Numbered from the stretch's first letter, positions 1 to 8,296 are shown. The stretch: DNA of 47,874 nucleotides from Ruminococcus sp. (GCA_017534595.1 JAFXVY010000132.1:1-47874), one strand, 5' to 3'. The notes: generated by a model from the sequence alone, not told the origin. Numbers and translations are program-made.

Positions 1-159
1 GCACGTCATCTGCTTGCCAGCTTTCCGTCATATTACCCAAATTCTCCTTGACTTGCGCCAGCAAGCCTGCGTCGAATTTAGGCAATCTGACGAAAATCTC
101 AGCTCAACTTTATTGAGCTTGCGCGCGATCTGACGCACAGGGGTTGTGCGGTATTGCCT
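1..159 (+). repeat. Repeat family A, left copy (contig end)
   Basis: This non-coding stretch is homologous to the reverse complement of the last 141 bases of the window. The inner 32 bases (128-159) are identical in both copies and hold a hairpin, CGCACA-GGGGT-TGTGCG, at 134-150. The outer 17 bases (GCACGTCATCTGCTTGC) also match exactly, while the middle has substitutions and indels. The element probably continues past the window edge. No gene is visible in bases 1-250. Confidence 0.85.
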
Positions 160-193
160 GAACTTCTTGTGCCTGCGGGACCGTGCGGGGCGG

Positions 194-251
194 TTCAAGG
201 GGGAAGCGTCCCCCAATTCCTTCCGGGTTTATTCGAGAAAGAGATCTCCCC
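194..251 (-). repeat. Structured repeat family C, copy 1, at 3' end of kinase gene
   Basis: Read on the minus strand, this stretch starts at the TAG stop of the histidine kinase gene. It closely matches 39311-39371: GGGGA, a CT-rich arm, TCGAATAAAC, a GGAAG arm, then GGGGGA-GC-TCCCCC with mismatches. The placement just after a stop codon suggests a 3'-end or terminator role, but no clean U-tract follows. Confidence 0.6.
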
Positions 252-1759
252 TATTTCGCTGCCGCGTTTGGGTCTTTACTGCCTGCGGGTTCCGCCTTCT
301 GCTCCCCGCCGTTTATCGGTATCTCAAACCAGAACGTCGAGCCCTTGCCTTCTTCGGACTGTACCCCGAATGCAAAGTTGTGCTTCTTTAAGATCTCCTT
401 GCAGATCGAAAGCCCTAATCCCGTTCCCACTACCTCGCGCTGTACTTTATCACCGCGGTAGTACCGGTCAAATACCTTCGGCAGCAGCTCTTTGGAAATG
501 CCCTTGCCGTTGTCCGCGACCTCGACCCGCGTGCAGTACTCTTTGTTGATCTGCCTTATGCGGATACGCTTGTTCTCGCCGCTGTAATTGATCGCGTTGT
601 TGATGAAGTTGTAAAGCACCTGATCCAGCTTGTCCGCATCGGCGGTCACGATCCTGTCCTCGTCCGGCTCAAAGGCTATGTCGTAGCCCTGTTCCTCGAT
701 GAGCAGGGTGTACCTTGTCAGGACGTCCTTGATCTTGTCGTGCAGGGAGAAGCTGGTGCGCGAGAGCTCAAGGTTGCCGCTCTCAAGCTTCGACAGCTCG
801 AGGATGTTGCTCACAAGGTTCGACAGTCTGTCTGCCTCGTCTATGATGATCTGGATGTGCTCGTTGCGCTTTTCGGGATTGTCTCCCGAAAGGTCGCGTA
901 TCATCTCGGCGTAGGCCTTGACCATGGTGAGGGGAGTGCGCAGATCGTGGGAGATGTTGGCTATAAGGTCGGCTCTGAGCTTGTTGACCTTGCCTATCTC
1001 GGTCTTGGCGTTGTCAAGCACCTCCGAAAGCTCGGAGACCTCACGGTAGCCCTTCTGGTCGAACTCGACGCTGAAATCTCCGCTTCCGAACTTCTTGGCG
1101 GTCTCGGTTATCCCCACGATCGGACTTGACAGCCGCTTCGAGATGAACAGCGTTATGATGAACGCGAGCTCGAAGAGTATCACGGTGATGTATATGAGCT
1201 GTTCGCGTATCGTGCTGACCGTTGAGTCTATGGGCTCGAGCGAGGATTCTATATAGATATAGTAGGGGTTCTCGCTGCGCTCGGTCTTAAAGGAGCTGAC
1301 ATATATTATCTCCTCCGAGCTGATAGAGTCGTTCTTGACGATCTTGGAGATATAATCCTTGCCGCTTTCGGTAAGCTCTCCCTTGAGCTGGTGCATATAG
1401 TAGCCGGTGTTGTTGAAAGAGTCGAGCATCAGCTTGGAGAAGTAGCCGAGATTGTTGGCGCCCGTCTGCAGCTTGCCCGACGAGTCTGTGATGATGATAC
1501 ACATACTGTTGTCGAAGGCCATGCGGCGTATCTCGTTCTCAAAGCTGTCGGAGCCGTATGCCTCCGTGAGCTCGCCGGAGACCTTTTCCACCGACCTGAG
1601 CCTTGCGGAGCGGTAGTAGCTTGCCAGCAGGAAATACTGGAACACCCACAGAAGCAGCAGCACGAGCACTGCAAAGAGCATGAAATACCACCAGACGTAG
1701 AAGCGCAGCGTCCGCTTGCTGCCGGCGGTCTTCTGCTTCGGCTTATCTGATCTTTTCAA
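251..1759 (-). CDS. Membrane sensor histidine kinase of a two-component system
   Basis: A 502-residue sensor kinase. A membrane segment lies near residues 25-47, an extracytoplasmic sensor near 48-187, a second membrane segment near 188-207, then a HAMP-like linker. The HisKA motif SHDLRTP has phospho-acceptor His271. The ATPase domain shows the N box (NFINNAINYS), ADNGKGIS and GTGLGLSI. The start is TTG at 1759, inside the last codons of the upstream response regulator (17-base overlap), so the two are translationally coupled and cognate. The closest well-known relatives are PhoR/VanS-type kinases; the stimulus cannot be told from the sequence. The gene ends directly at a structured repeat. 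Confidence 0.9.
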   Translation of the reverse strand: MKRSDKPKQKTAGSKRTLRFYVWWYFMLFAVLVLLLLWVFQYFLLASYYRSARLRSVEKVSGELTEAYGSDSFENEIRRMAFDNSMCIIITDSSGKLQTGANNLGYFSKLMLDSFNNTGYYMHQLKGELTESGKDYISKIVKNDSISSEEIIYVSSFKTERSENPYYIYIESSLEPIDSTVSTIREQLIYITVILFELAFIITLFISKRLSSPIVGITETAKKFGSGDFSVEFDQKGYREVSELSEVLDNAKTEIGKVNKLRADLIANISHDLRTPLTMVKAYAEMIRDLSGDNPEKRNEHIQIIIDEADRLSNLVSNILELSKLESGNLELSRTSFSLHDKIKDVLTRYTLLIEEQGYDIAFEPDEDRIVTADADKLDQVLYNFINNAINYSGENKRIRIRQINKEYCTRVEVADNGKGISKELLPKVFDRYYRGDKVQREVVGTGLGLSICKEILKKHNFAFGVQSEEGKGSTFWFEIPINGGEQKAEPAGSKDPNAAAK

Positions 1760-2417
1760 ATTTATAACCCATTCCTCTCAAGGTGACGATAAGGTTGCGG
1801 TAGGGGCCGAGGCTGTTTCGCAGCATCTTGATGTGGGTATCCACGGTCCTGTCGTCACCGTAGAAATCAAAGCCCCAGACCTCCTCGAGCAGCTTCTCTC
1901 TCGAGAGGGCGATATTCATGTTCTTTACAAGATAGAACAGCAGGTCATACTCCTTGGGGGTCATGGCGACGCGCTGGCCGTCGATGGTGACCTCTCTTGC
2001 GGTGAAGTTGATGCAGAGCCCCTCGTAGGTAACGACATCCTCCGACACCGTTGCGGGCTTGGCGCGGTTCATTACCGCCTTTACTCTTGCCATGAGCTCC
2101 TTGGGCGAGAAGGGCTTGACCACATAGTCGTCCACGCCGATCTCGAAGCCGAAGAGCTTGTCATACTCCTCGCCTCTGGCAGAGAGCATGATAACGGGTA
2201 TCGGCTTGAGCTTCTTTATCTCCTTGCAGGCGGAAAAACCGTCGAGCTTGGGCATCATGATATCCATGATGATGATATCGAAGTCCTGTGTCTTGACCTT
2301 GGAAACGGCATCCATACCGTCCTCGGCCTCAACGACTTCAAAGCCGTCCCACTCGGCGTACTCCTTGATAATCATCCTGATTCTCATTTCATCGTCAACG
2401 ATCAGCATTTTCGGCAT
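1743..2417 (-). CDS. OmpR/PhoB-family response regulator
   Basis: A 224-residue DNA-binding response regulator. The receiver has the acidic pair D8/D9, phospho-acceptor D52 (in IIIMDIMMP), S79 and K101 (VVKPF). The C-terminal half is a winged helix typical of the OmpR group, with MTPKEYDLLFYLVKN and the closing VTLRGMGYKFE. An AGGAGGG ribosome site precedes the ATG. It overlaps the downstream kinase gene, so it is expected to be phosphorylated by that kinase and to bind promoter DNA. It lies downstream of sigF in the same direction, separated by a 160-bp palindromic element, so co-transcription with the sporulation genes is possible but unproven. Confidence 0.93.
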   Translation of the reverse strand: MPKMLIVDDEMRIRMIIKEYAEWDGFEVVEAEDGMDAVSKVKTQDFDIIIMDIMMPKLDGFSACKEIKKLKPIPVIMLSARGEEYDKLFGFEIGVDDYVVKPFSPKELMARVKAVMNRAKPATVSEDVVTYEGLCINFTAREVTIDGQRVAMTPKEYDLLFYLVKNMNIALSREKLLEEVWGFDFYGDDRTVDTHIKMLRNSLGPYRNLIVTLRGMGYKFEKIR

Positions 2418-2546
2418 AGCAGAACCCTCCTGTCAGTATAATGCTATCACGCCATTGTGTCAGCGGCGTGACAGACAGATAATGCTCTGATAATATTTTA
2501 TCACCAAAAAGGCTGTTTCGTCAAGAGGATAAGAGGAAAAATTGCA

Positions 2547-2710
2547 TATAGGGCATCTCTAAAAACCCGTTTGGTCAAGGAAAAACAGATAGGTGCGTCA
2601 GCTGCAAGGAAAGACCTCGAAGGCGTACTTTCGTACTCCAAGAGGACTTGACGCAGCAGATGACGTGCATAGCTGTTTTTCCTTAAAAGGGTTTTCAGAG
2701 GTGCCCTATA
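2547..2710. repeat. MITE-like 160-bp imperfect palindrome (repeat family B)
   Basis: The element has terminal inverted repeats GGGCATCTCTAAAAACCC (2551) and GGGTTTTCAGAGGTGCCC (ending 2706), matching at 16 of 18 positions. TATA flanks both sides (2547-2550 and 2707-2710), which could be a TA or TATA target duplication or an extension of the palindrome. Inside are a second pair of arms (AAAAACAG... with CTGTTTTT) and a hairpin around CGTAC-TTTC-GTAC. It encodes nothing recognisable. GCAGATGACGTGCA near its right side is shared with the repeats at the two window ends. It sits 11 bases beyond the sigF stop. Confidence 0.75.
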
Positions 2711-2720
2711 GTCAGGCTTT

Positions 2721-3389
2721 TCAGCAGAGCGCCTCCCGCATAAGGGCAAGCAGCTTCTTCTCCCGGCGGGAGACCTGCACCTGAGTCATTCCCAGCTCGG
2801 AGGCCACCTCGGTCTGGGTCTTCTCCTTGAAGTAGCGCAGGTATATCAGCCGGCGGTCTCTGGCCTCGAGGGAGGCGAGGGTGCTGTAAAGGGAGAGGCG
2901 GTCGTTGATCTCGCCGTCGGGCGAGGCCACGGGGATATCCGTTTCGGAGCCTTCGCTGTCGTCGAGGTCGGAGGTAAGGCTGACCGGCGGCAGGGAAGCG
3001 CCCAGCGCCTCGGCGACAAGCTCCTCGCTCTCGCCGGAGATAAGGCTCAGCTCGCTGACCGTCGGCTCCCGTCCCTCGGAGATGAGAAAGCGCTCCCTCT
3101 CGCGGGTGAGCCGCAGAGAGAGCTCCTTTAGGCTCCGGCTGACCTTTACGGTGCCGCCGTCGCGGAAGAGCCGCTTGATCTCCCCGAGTATCACCGGCAC
3201 GGCGTAGGTCGAGAAGCGCACTCCGCGCTCGGTGTCGAAGGCGCGGGCGGCCTTCATGAGCCCGATACAGCCGGCGCCGTAGAGATCGTCGTATTCGATG
3301 CCCTTGCCGCGGAACCTGTTTGCACAGAGGTGGACGAGCCCGAGATTGTTCTCTGCGAGGGCGTCAGACTTTTTTGTTTCTGTCTTCAT
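2721..3389 (-). CDS. sigF: Forespore-type sporulation sigma factor (SigF/SpoIIAC)
   Basis: A 222-residue sigma-70-family factor of the sporulation SigF/SigG group. Region 2 has the GCIGLMKAARAFDTERGVRF block and YAVPVILGEIKR. Region 3 follows, and region 4 has LIYLRYFKEKTQTEVASELG plus the helix-turn-helix TQVQVSRREKK. The ATG at 3389 was chosen because it starts just before the end of spoIIAB (26-base overlap) and gives the usual family length. An upstream in-frame start at 3614 would add residues encoded inside spoIIAB and is unlikely. Its position as third gene after spoIIAA and spoIIAB supports SigF over SigG. In known systems it directs forespore transcription and is held inactive by SpoIIAB. 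Confidence 0.92.
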   Translation of the reverse strand: MKTETKKSDALAENNLGLVHLCANRFRGKGIEYDDLYGAGCIGLMKAARAFDTERGVRFSTYAVPVILGEIKRLFRDGGTVKVSRSLKELSLRLTRERERFLISEGREPTVSELSLISGESEELVAEALGASLPPVSLTSDLDDSEGSETDIPVASPDGEINDRLSLYSTLASLEARDRRLIYLRYFKEKTQTEVASELGMTQVQVSRREKKLLALMREALC

Positions 3390-3834
3390 TTGCTGCCTTT
3401 CGTGTTCTGAGGGTGCGGAGCATGGTGACTGTGGTGCCGCCGCCCGGCCTGCTGCGGACAGAGAGCCTGTCCGTGAAGCTTTCCATGATGGCGAAGCCGA
3501 GCCCTGCACGCTCCTCGTCGGGAGCGGAGGTCCAGAGCGGGGTTCGGGCGGCCGCGATGTCGCTGATGCCGCAGCCTGTGTCCTTGATGCGTATGTAGAT
3601 CCGCTGACCCTCAAGTATCCTGACCTGCATCGTTATGATGCCCACCGTGTCGCGGTAGGCGTGGACGATGCAGTTCGTGACCCCCTCGGAGACGGCAGTC
3701 TTTATCTCCGAGAGCTCGTCGAGCGCCGGGTCGAGCGAGGATACGAAGCCCGAGACGGCAAGCCTTGCGAAGCGCTCATTCTCTGCCAGCGACGGGAACC
3801 TGAGCGTCATTTCGTTGAGTATTCTGTCTTTCAT
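3364..3834 (-). CDS. spoIIAB: Anti-sigma F factor / serine kinase SpoIIAB
   Basis: A 156-residue GHKL-fold kinase of the SpoIIAB/RsbW family. The N box (EGVTNCIVHAY) and G1 box (KDTGCGI) are intact, and a GLGFAIM-type glycine box follows. In the known system it binds SigF and phosphorylates SpoIIAA. The ATG at 3834 overlaps the spoIIAA stop by four bases (ATGA), and the 3' end overlaps the start of sigF, so the three genes form one tightly coupled operon. The tail after the kinase core is basic and carries a few more residues than B. subtilis SpoIIAB. Confidence 0.92.
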   Translation of the reverse strand: MKDRILNEMTLRFPSLAENERFARLAVSGFVSSLDPALDELSEIKTAVSEGVTNCIVHAYRDTVGIITMQVRILEGQRIYIRIKDTGCGISDIAAARTPLWTSAPDEERAGLGFAIMESFTDRLSVRSRPGGGTTVTMLRTLRTRKAANEDRNKKV

Positions 3835-4184
3835 ATTTTCATTCCTCCGATAAAGCTTGCGTCCCGGGCGGTGGCGACGATCCGGCAGATGCGGTTTATC
3901 CCTCCGAGCTCCAGGAGCTTTGCGGTCTCCGGGGAGGGGCAGACGGCGGTGATGCTCCCGCCGAGATCGTTCATCAGCTTGTACCGTCCTATGATAAGGC
4001 CTATGCCTGAGCTGTCCATGAAGCTGACCCCGGTGAGGTCGAGTATCAGCCGGAGGGGTATCCGGGCGAGTATCTCGGCATCTATCGGCTCGCGCAGCGA
4101 CTTCGAGGTGAAGTGGTCGATATCCCCCGACAGCTCTGCAAGCACTGTCCTGCTCCCGGGATCGTAAAAGAGCTTTACTCCCAT
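3831..4184 (-). CDS. spoIIAA: Anti-anti-sigma factor SpoIIAA (STAS domain)
   Basis: A 117-residue single STAS domain protein. The signature FMDSSGIGLIIGRYK contains Ser58, the position phosphorylated in B. subtilis SpoIIAA. In known systems the unphosphorylated protein binds SpoIIAB and frees SigF. The ATG at 4184 follows an AAGGAAGGA ribosome site. A longer in-frame start at 4322 lacks a ribosome site and adds a segment without STAS features. It is the first gene of the spoIIAA-AB-sigF operon. A consensus 0A box (TGTCGAA) lies about 65 bases upstream, which fits Spo0A control, although I cannot define a SigH promoter. Confidence 0.9.
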   Translation of the reverse strand: MGVKLFYDPGSRTVLAELSGDIDHFTSKSLREPIDAEILARIPLRLILDLTGVSFMDSSGIGLIIGRYKLMNDLGGSITAVCPSPETAKLLELGGINRICRIVATARDASFIGGMKI

Positions 4185-4247
4185 TTTTATCCTTCCTTCC
4201 GTTGCGGGTGTTCCTTGGATATTGTACCTCCGGCGGGGCGAAAAAGC

Positions 4248-4254
4248 TGTCGAA
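4248..4254 (+). promoter_or_regulatory. Candidate Spo0A box upstream of spoIIAA
   Basis: TGTCGAA matches the consensus 0A box exactly and lies between the divergent spoIIA and secDF promoters. It is only seven bases long, so the evidence is mainly positional. No clear SigH -35/-10 pair was found next to it. Confidence 0.35.
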
Positions 4255-4315
4255 ACCGCACAGCACCGCAAAAAACAGCCCTCTGACGGCGCTTGAAAGA
4301 ATTTGATCAAACCTA

Positions 4316-4344
4316 TTGACAATTACAGCAACTTGATTTATAAT
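4316..4344 (+). promoter_or_regulatory. SigA-type promoter of secDF
   Basis: TTGACA at 4316-4321 and TATAAT at 4339-4344 are both perfect consensus hexamers with 17-bp spacing. The site lies 65 bases before the secDF start. Confidence 0.9.
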
Positions 4345-4409
4345 AGTATAGTGAATGTGTATGCTCACAGGATGAGCTTTTGCATAAGACTTTTTTAGGA
4401 GGAAATAAA

Positions 4410-6833
4410 GTGCGTAGGACTAAAAAACCGGTATTCTTTATCGTCGTACTGTTTATTCTGGCACTCGGGTATCTTACCTTCTTCGGTATCCATACCTATT
4501 TCGGCGATACAAGAAAGACCTATATCAAGGGTGCGGACGAGATCCGCTGGGGAATCGATATCCAGGGCGGCGTAAACGCCACCTTCGAGCCTGCCGACGG
4601 CTATGAGGCATCCGAGAAGGAAATGGATGCGGCCAAGGCAGTTATCGAGCAGAGACTCGTAAGCCTCAACATTACCGACAGCGATGTCTATGTTGACTAC
4701 GGCAAGGGGCGCGTTATCGTGTCGTTCCCGTGGCAGGCCGATGAGACCGACTTCGACCCCGAAGCCGCCGTCACCGAGCTGGGCGAGACCGCGATACTTC
4801 GCTTCGTTAAGGGTACCACCGCCGCTACCGGCGACAACGATCCCAACCTCGTGCTGACGGGTACCGATGTCGATGAGGCTGAGGCTGTTCCCTATCAGGA
4901 TAAGGACACCAACCAGACCACCTACGTTGTAAACCTCAAGCTCGGCTCAGAGGGTACCACAAAGTTCGCTTCCGCCACCTCCGAGCTCTATTCCTCTAAG
5001 GGTCAGATCTCGATCTGGATGGACGATGATATGATCTCGGCTCCTACCGTTCAGGCGGTCATCACCGACGGTTCGGCTCAGATCTCCGGCAACTTCACCT
5101 ACGACAGCGCAAAAGCTCTCGCAGACAAGATCAACGCCGGCGCACTTCCTTTCAAGCTTGAGACCACCAGCACCAACATCATCTCCGCGACCCTCGGCTC
5201 CGGCGCAAGAGACGCTATGCTCATCGCGGGCGTCATCGCCTTCGTCGTTATCGCGATCTATATGTGCATCATTTACAGGCTCCCCGGCTTCGTTGCCTCG
5301 ATCGCTCTGATCGGTCAGGTAGTCGGCTCTGTGGCCTGCATCTCCGGCTTCTTCAACAACATCGAGAGCTTCACGCTGACCATCCCCGGTATCGCGGGTA
5401 TCATACTTGCGGTAGGTATGGGCGTTGACGCCAACGTTATCACCGCAGAGCGTATCAAGGAAGAAATGCTCTCCGGCAAGAGCCTGACCAGCTCGATCGA
5501 GACCGGTTACAAGCGTGCCTGGAGCGCCGTATTCGACGGAAACATCACCGTTGTGTTCGTTGCCGTTATCCTTATGGGCGCCTTCGGCCCCACCGACAGC
5601 CTCTTCGGAAAGCTGCTTTCGCCGCTCTTCAAGATGTTCGGTGCCGCCACTGCGGGTACCATCTACTCCCTCGGCTATACGCTGCTCGTCGGCATCATCC
5701 TGAACTTCGTGTTCGGTGTGTTCTGTTCGAGACTTATGCTCACCTCGCTGTCCCGCTTCAAGGCGTTCCGCAAGCGCAGCTGGTACGGCGTGCCCGAGAA
5801 TGACGAGAAGAAGGCCGCTCTTATCGAGAAGAGAAAGAAGGTCCTCAAGCCCAACAGCCACAGAAAGCTGTTCTACAGCCTCTCCTGCGCACTGGTTGCA
5901 GCTTTTGCCGCAGTTACCATAATCGTCGGGCTCAATGTTGCCATTGAGTTCAAGGGCGGTACGATCATCACCTACTCCTATGAGGGTTCGATAGCTACCG
6001 CAGACGTAGAGAAGCTGGTCGGCGACACGATCGGCGAGAGCGTAATAGTTACCGAGGGTGAGGACTTCGCCTCCGGCAAGCAGACGCTCAAGCTCTCCTT
6101 CTCCTCCGACGAAGGCATCAGCAACGAAAAGCAGACAAACCTTGCGAACGCCATGAACGAGAAGTTCCCCGACAACAAGATCGAGGTGCTCGAATCCATG
6201 GACGTAGCGGCCTCCAACGGCTCCGAGTTCTTCTTCAAGTGTCTCGTAGCCTGCGGATTTGCGATCATCGTGACCGTTATCTATATCGGCTTCCGTTTCA
6301 GGAAGATCGGCGGTCTCTCGGCGGGCTGCTTCGCGGTACTGGCGCTGATACACGATATGTGCATGGTATACGGGTGCTTCGTGCTTTGCAGATTTGACAT
6401 CAACGCCAACTTCATGGCAGTACTGCTGACGATCCTTGGCTACTCGATCAACGCGACGATCATCGTATATGACCGTATCCGTGAGAACAGAAGGCTTTAC
6501 GGCAGGAAGTACAGCATCGAAGAGCTTGTCAATATGTCCATCACCCAGACCCTCGGCAGGTCGATCCACACGACAGTTACCACAGTTCTTGCGATGACCA
6601 CGGTATGCGTAGTCTGCGCGATCTGGGGTGTTACCTCGATCATGACCTTTGCACTGCCGCTGATCGTGGGCATGGTAGCGGGTGTATACTCCTCGAACTG
6701 CATAGCACCTACGCTGTGGGTACTGTGGCAGAAGCACGTTGAGAAGAAGAACGAAAAGAACGGCAAGCGTCCCGGACTCAAGTCGGACAACAAGCCGAAG
6801 GCACCGAGACCGAACAACGGCGCGGTGGTATAA
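4410..6833 (+). CDS. secDF: Fused protein translocase subunit SecDF
   Basis: An 807-residue fused SecD-SecF protein that assists Sec-dependent export, normally by using the proton gradient. The N-terminal membrane segment (FFIVVLFILALGYLTFFGI) is followed by the SecD motif GIDIQGG and the P1 domain. The first six-helix bundle has GMGVDANVITAERIKEE. The second half begins near residue 480 with a new membrane segment, then IEFKGGT, and has the SecF motif GYSINATIIVYDRIREN. The start is GTG at 4410, seven bases after a perfect AGGAGG. An upstream in-frame TTG at 4380 would place that ribosome site inside the coding region. In many SecF proteins the motif reads N-D-T/S; here the Asp is Ala. Confidence 0.93.
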   Translation: MRRTKKPVFFIVVLFILALGYLTFFGIHTYFGDTRKTYIKGADEIRWGIDIQGGVNATFEPADGYEASEKEMDAAKAVIEQRLVSLNITDSDVYVDYGKGRVIVSFPWQADETDFDPEAAVTELGETAILRFVKGTTAATGDNDPNLVLTGTDVDEAEAVPYQDKDTNQTTYVVNLKLGSEGTTKFASATSELYSSKGQISIWMDDDMISAPTVQAVITDGSAQISGNFTYDSAKALADKINAGALPFKLETTSTNIISATLGSGARDAMLIAGVIAFVVIAIYMCIIYRLPGFVASIALIGQVVGSVACISGFFNNIESFTLTIPGIAGIILAVGMGVDANVITAERIKEEMLSGKSLTSSIETGYKRAWSAVFDGNITVVFVAVILMGAFGPTDSLFGKLLSPLFKMFGAATAGTIYSLGYTLLVGIILNFVFGVFCSRLMLTSLSRFKAFRKRSWYGVPENDEKKAALIEKRKKVLKPNSHRKLFYSLSCALVAAFAAVTIIVGLNVAIEFKGGTIITYSYEGSIATADVEKLVGDTIGESVIVTEGEDFASGKQTLKLSFSSDEGISNEKQTNLANAMNEKFPDNKIEVLESMDVAASNGSEFFFKCLVACGFAIIVTVIYIGFRFRKIGGLSAGCFAVLALIHDMCMVYGCFVLCRFDINANFMAVLLTILGYSINATIIVYDRIRENRRLYGRKYSIEELVNMSITQTLGRSIHTTVTTVLAMTTVCVVCAIWGVTSIMTFALPLIVGMVAGVYSSNCIAPTLWVLWQKHVEKKNEKNGKRPGLKSDNKPKAPRPNNGAVV

Positions 6834-6844
6834 AAAGCAAAATA

Positions 6845-6873
6845 AGACCCGGAGCGAGAGCCCCGGGTCTTTT
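6845..6873 (+). terminator. Intrinsic terminator of secDF
   Basis: AGACCCGG (6845-6852) pairs with CCGGGTCT (6863-6870), followed by TTT. It starts 11 bases after the secDF stop. Confidence 0.8.
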
Positions 6874-6887
6874 CATATAATGCTGCG

Positions 6888-6939
6888 GTTCCAAACGCGA
6901 AGAAAAAATGGGGTCAAGGGGACTTGGTCCCCTTGACCC
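6888..6939 (+). repeat. Partial member of repeat family C, overlapping the gltA terminator
   Basis: The run CCAAACGCGAAG followed by A-rich sequence, TGGGGTCAAGGGG and a hairpin resembles the minus-strand reading of 39395-39360 (CCAAAACGCGAAGCAAAAT, then GGGATTAAGGGGG). The similarity covers the outer arm and the start of the G-rich hairpin only. Confidence 0.4.
6904..6939 (-). terminator. Intrinsic terminator of gltA
   Basis: A perfect 13-bp stem, GGGTCAAGGGGAC (6911-6923) with GTCCCCTTGACCC (6927-6939), has a three-base loop. On the minus strand a T-rich run (ATTTTTTCT) follows at once, 11 bases after the gltA stop. Confidence 0.85.
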
Positions 6940-6949
6940 TGCGGTTATT

Positions 6950-8296
6950 TTACGCTCTCTCATCTATCGGAACGTATACCTTGTCACCCTTTATCGCCTT
7001 GTATGCCGGACGTATGATCCTCTTGCCTGTCACAAGCTCTTCAAAACGGTGCGCACTCCAGCCCGCCATCCTCGAGACAGCAAACAAAGGCGTGCAAAGG
7101 TCGAGCGGGATGCCCAGCATCCTGTATACAAGCCCCGAGTACATATCTACGTTCGCACACATCACCTTGTCGTCACCCTTCACTTCTTTGAAAAGGATCG
7201 GCGTCAGCTTCTCAATGGACTCGAGCAGCCTGAACTCTTTCTCGAATTCAGTCCCCTCGGCAAGCTTCTTGGCGTTGGCTTTAAGTATCACCGCTCTCGG
7301 GTCGGATAAGGTGTACACCGCGTGACCCATACCGTAGATGAGCCCCGAGTGATCGTTCTCTTCTTTGAGCAGTATCTTTTTCAGGAAGTCCGCGACCTCG
7401 TTTTCATCGTCCCAGTTGTGGACGCCCTTCTTTACGCATTCGTGCATCTGCATCACCTTGGCGTTCGCACCGCCGTGACGCGGCCCCTTGAGGGCGCCGA
7501 TAGCCGCCGAGTACGCAGAGAAAGGATCCGTACCCGAGGAGGTCAGCACACGGCAGGCAAAGGTCGAGTTGTTGCCGCCGCCGTGCTCGGCATGAAGTAT
7601 GAGCATGAGGTCCAGAAGCTTGGCCTCGTCGTCGGTGAACTCGCGGTTGGGTCTCAGCGCCGAAAGTATCATCTCGGCGGTGGAGTGAGACGGTATCAGC
7701 GGGTGCATTATCATCGACTTGTTCTCGTATACCCTCTGCTTAACCTGATAGGCCGAGACCATGATGTTCGGCAGGCGGGAGATTATCGAGATCGCCGTAG
7801 CCATCTCCTTGGCGGGGGAGCGATCCTCCGGCGCATCGTCGTAGGAGTACAGTGCCAGCACCGAGCGAGCCATCTCGTTCATGATGTCCGGCGAGGGAGC
7901 CTTGAGGATCATGTCCTCGAAGAAGTTCGGGGGCAGCTCGCGGTTCTCGGCCATGATCTCGGAGAATGCCGCCAGCTCGGCTCTGCTGGGCAGAGCGCCC
8001 ATCAGCAGGAGATACACCGTCTCCTCATAGGCGAAGCGGTTTTCCTTTCTTGCGGCGGCAACGATATCGTTGATGTTGTAGCCGCGGTAGATCAGCTGAC
8101 CCTCGATAGGCGACTTCTCACCCTCGTTGATAACGTAGCCGTGAACGTTGCATATATTGGTAAGACCCGCGATAACGCCGGTGCCGTCAGAGTTTCTGAG
8201 TCCGCGCTTGACGACGTATTTGTCATAGAGCTTGGGGTCTATGGAGTTGTTTGCTACGAACTGCTTGTAAAGGATGTCTCTCGCAGTATTGTTCAT
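6950..8296 (-). CDS. gltA: Citrate synthase
   Basis: A 448-residue citrate (or 2-methylcitrate) synthase joining oxaloacetate and acetyl-CoA to form citrate and CoA. The catalytic residues are visible: His in ILHAEHGGGNNST, His in GMGHAVYTLSDPRA, and Asp in ANVDMYSGLVYRMLG. RMAGWSAHRFEE is near the C-terminus. The length fits the hexameric bacterial form with an N-terminal extension. The ribosome site is weak (GGTGAAAA). It has its own consensus promoter immediately after holA and its own terminator, so it is a separate unit. No aconitase or isocitrate dehydrogenase is nearby; such bacteria often use the enzyme to make glutamate precursors. Confidence 0.93.
   Translation of the reverse strand: MNNTARDILYKQFVANNSIDPKLYDKYVVKRGLRNSDGTGVIAGLTNICNVHGYVINEGEKSPIEGQLIYRGYNINDIVAAARKENRFAYEETVYLLLMGALPSRAELAAFSEIMAENRELPPNFFEDMILKAPSPDIMNEMARSVLALYSYDDAPEDRSPAKEMATAISIISRLPNIMVSAYQVKQRVYENKSMIMHPLIPSHSTAEMILSALRPNREFTDDEAKLLDLMLILHAEHGGGNNSTFACRVLTSSGTDPFSAYSAAIGALKGPRHGGANAKVMQMHECVKKGVHNWDDENEVADFLKKILLKEENDHSGLIYGMGHAVYTLSDPRAVILKANAKKLAEGTEFEKEFRLLESIEKLTPILFKEVKGDDKVMCANVDMYSGLVYRMLGIPLDLCTPLFAVSRMAGWSAHRFEELVTGKRIIRPAYKAIKGDKVYVPIDERA

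Noticed and set aside
1-250. Small open frames at the left end (for example 28-216 minus and 154-549 plus).
   Set aside because: They lie in repeat DNA or run antisense into the kinase gene and show no protein features.
2430-2465. A possible CTGACA-17-TATACT promoter for the response regulator.
   Set aside because: The transcription start would fall inside the ribosome site, leaving no working leader.
2721-3614. Longer sigma factor beginning at 3614.
   Set aside because: The extra 75 residues are encoded within spoIIAB in another frame and resemble no sigma factor; ATG 3389 fits the operon and family length.
4947-6737. A 596-codon open frame antisense to secDF.
   Set aside because: Low-complexity His/Asp/Gly-rich sequence from complementing a membrane protein gene; no start signals or domains.
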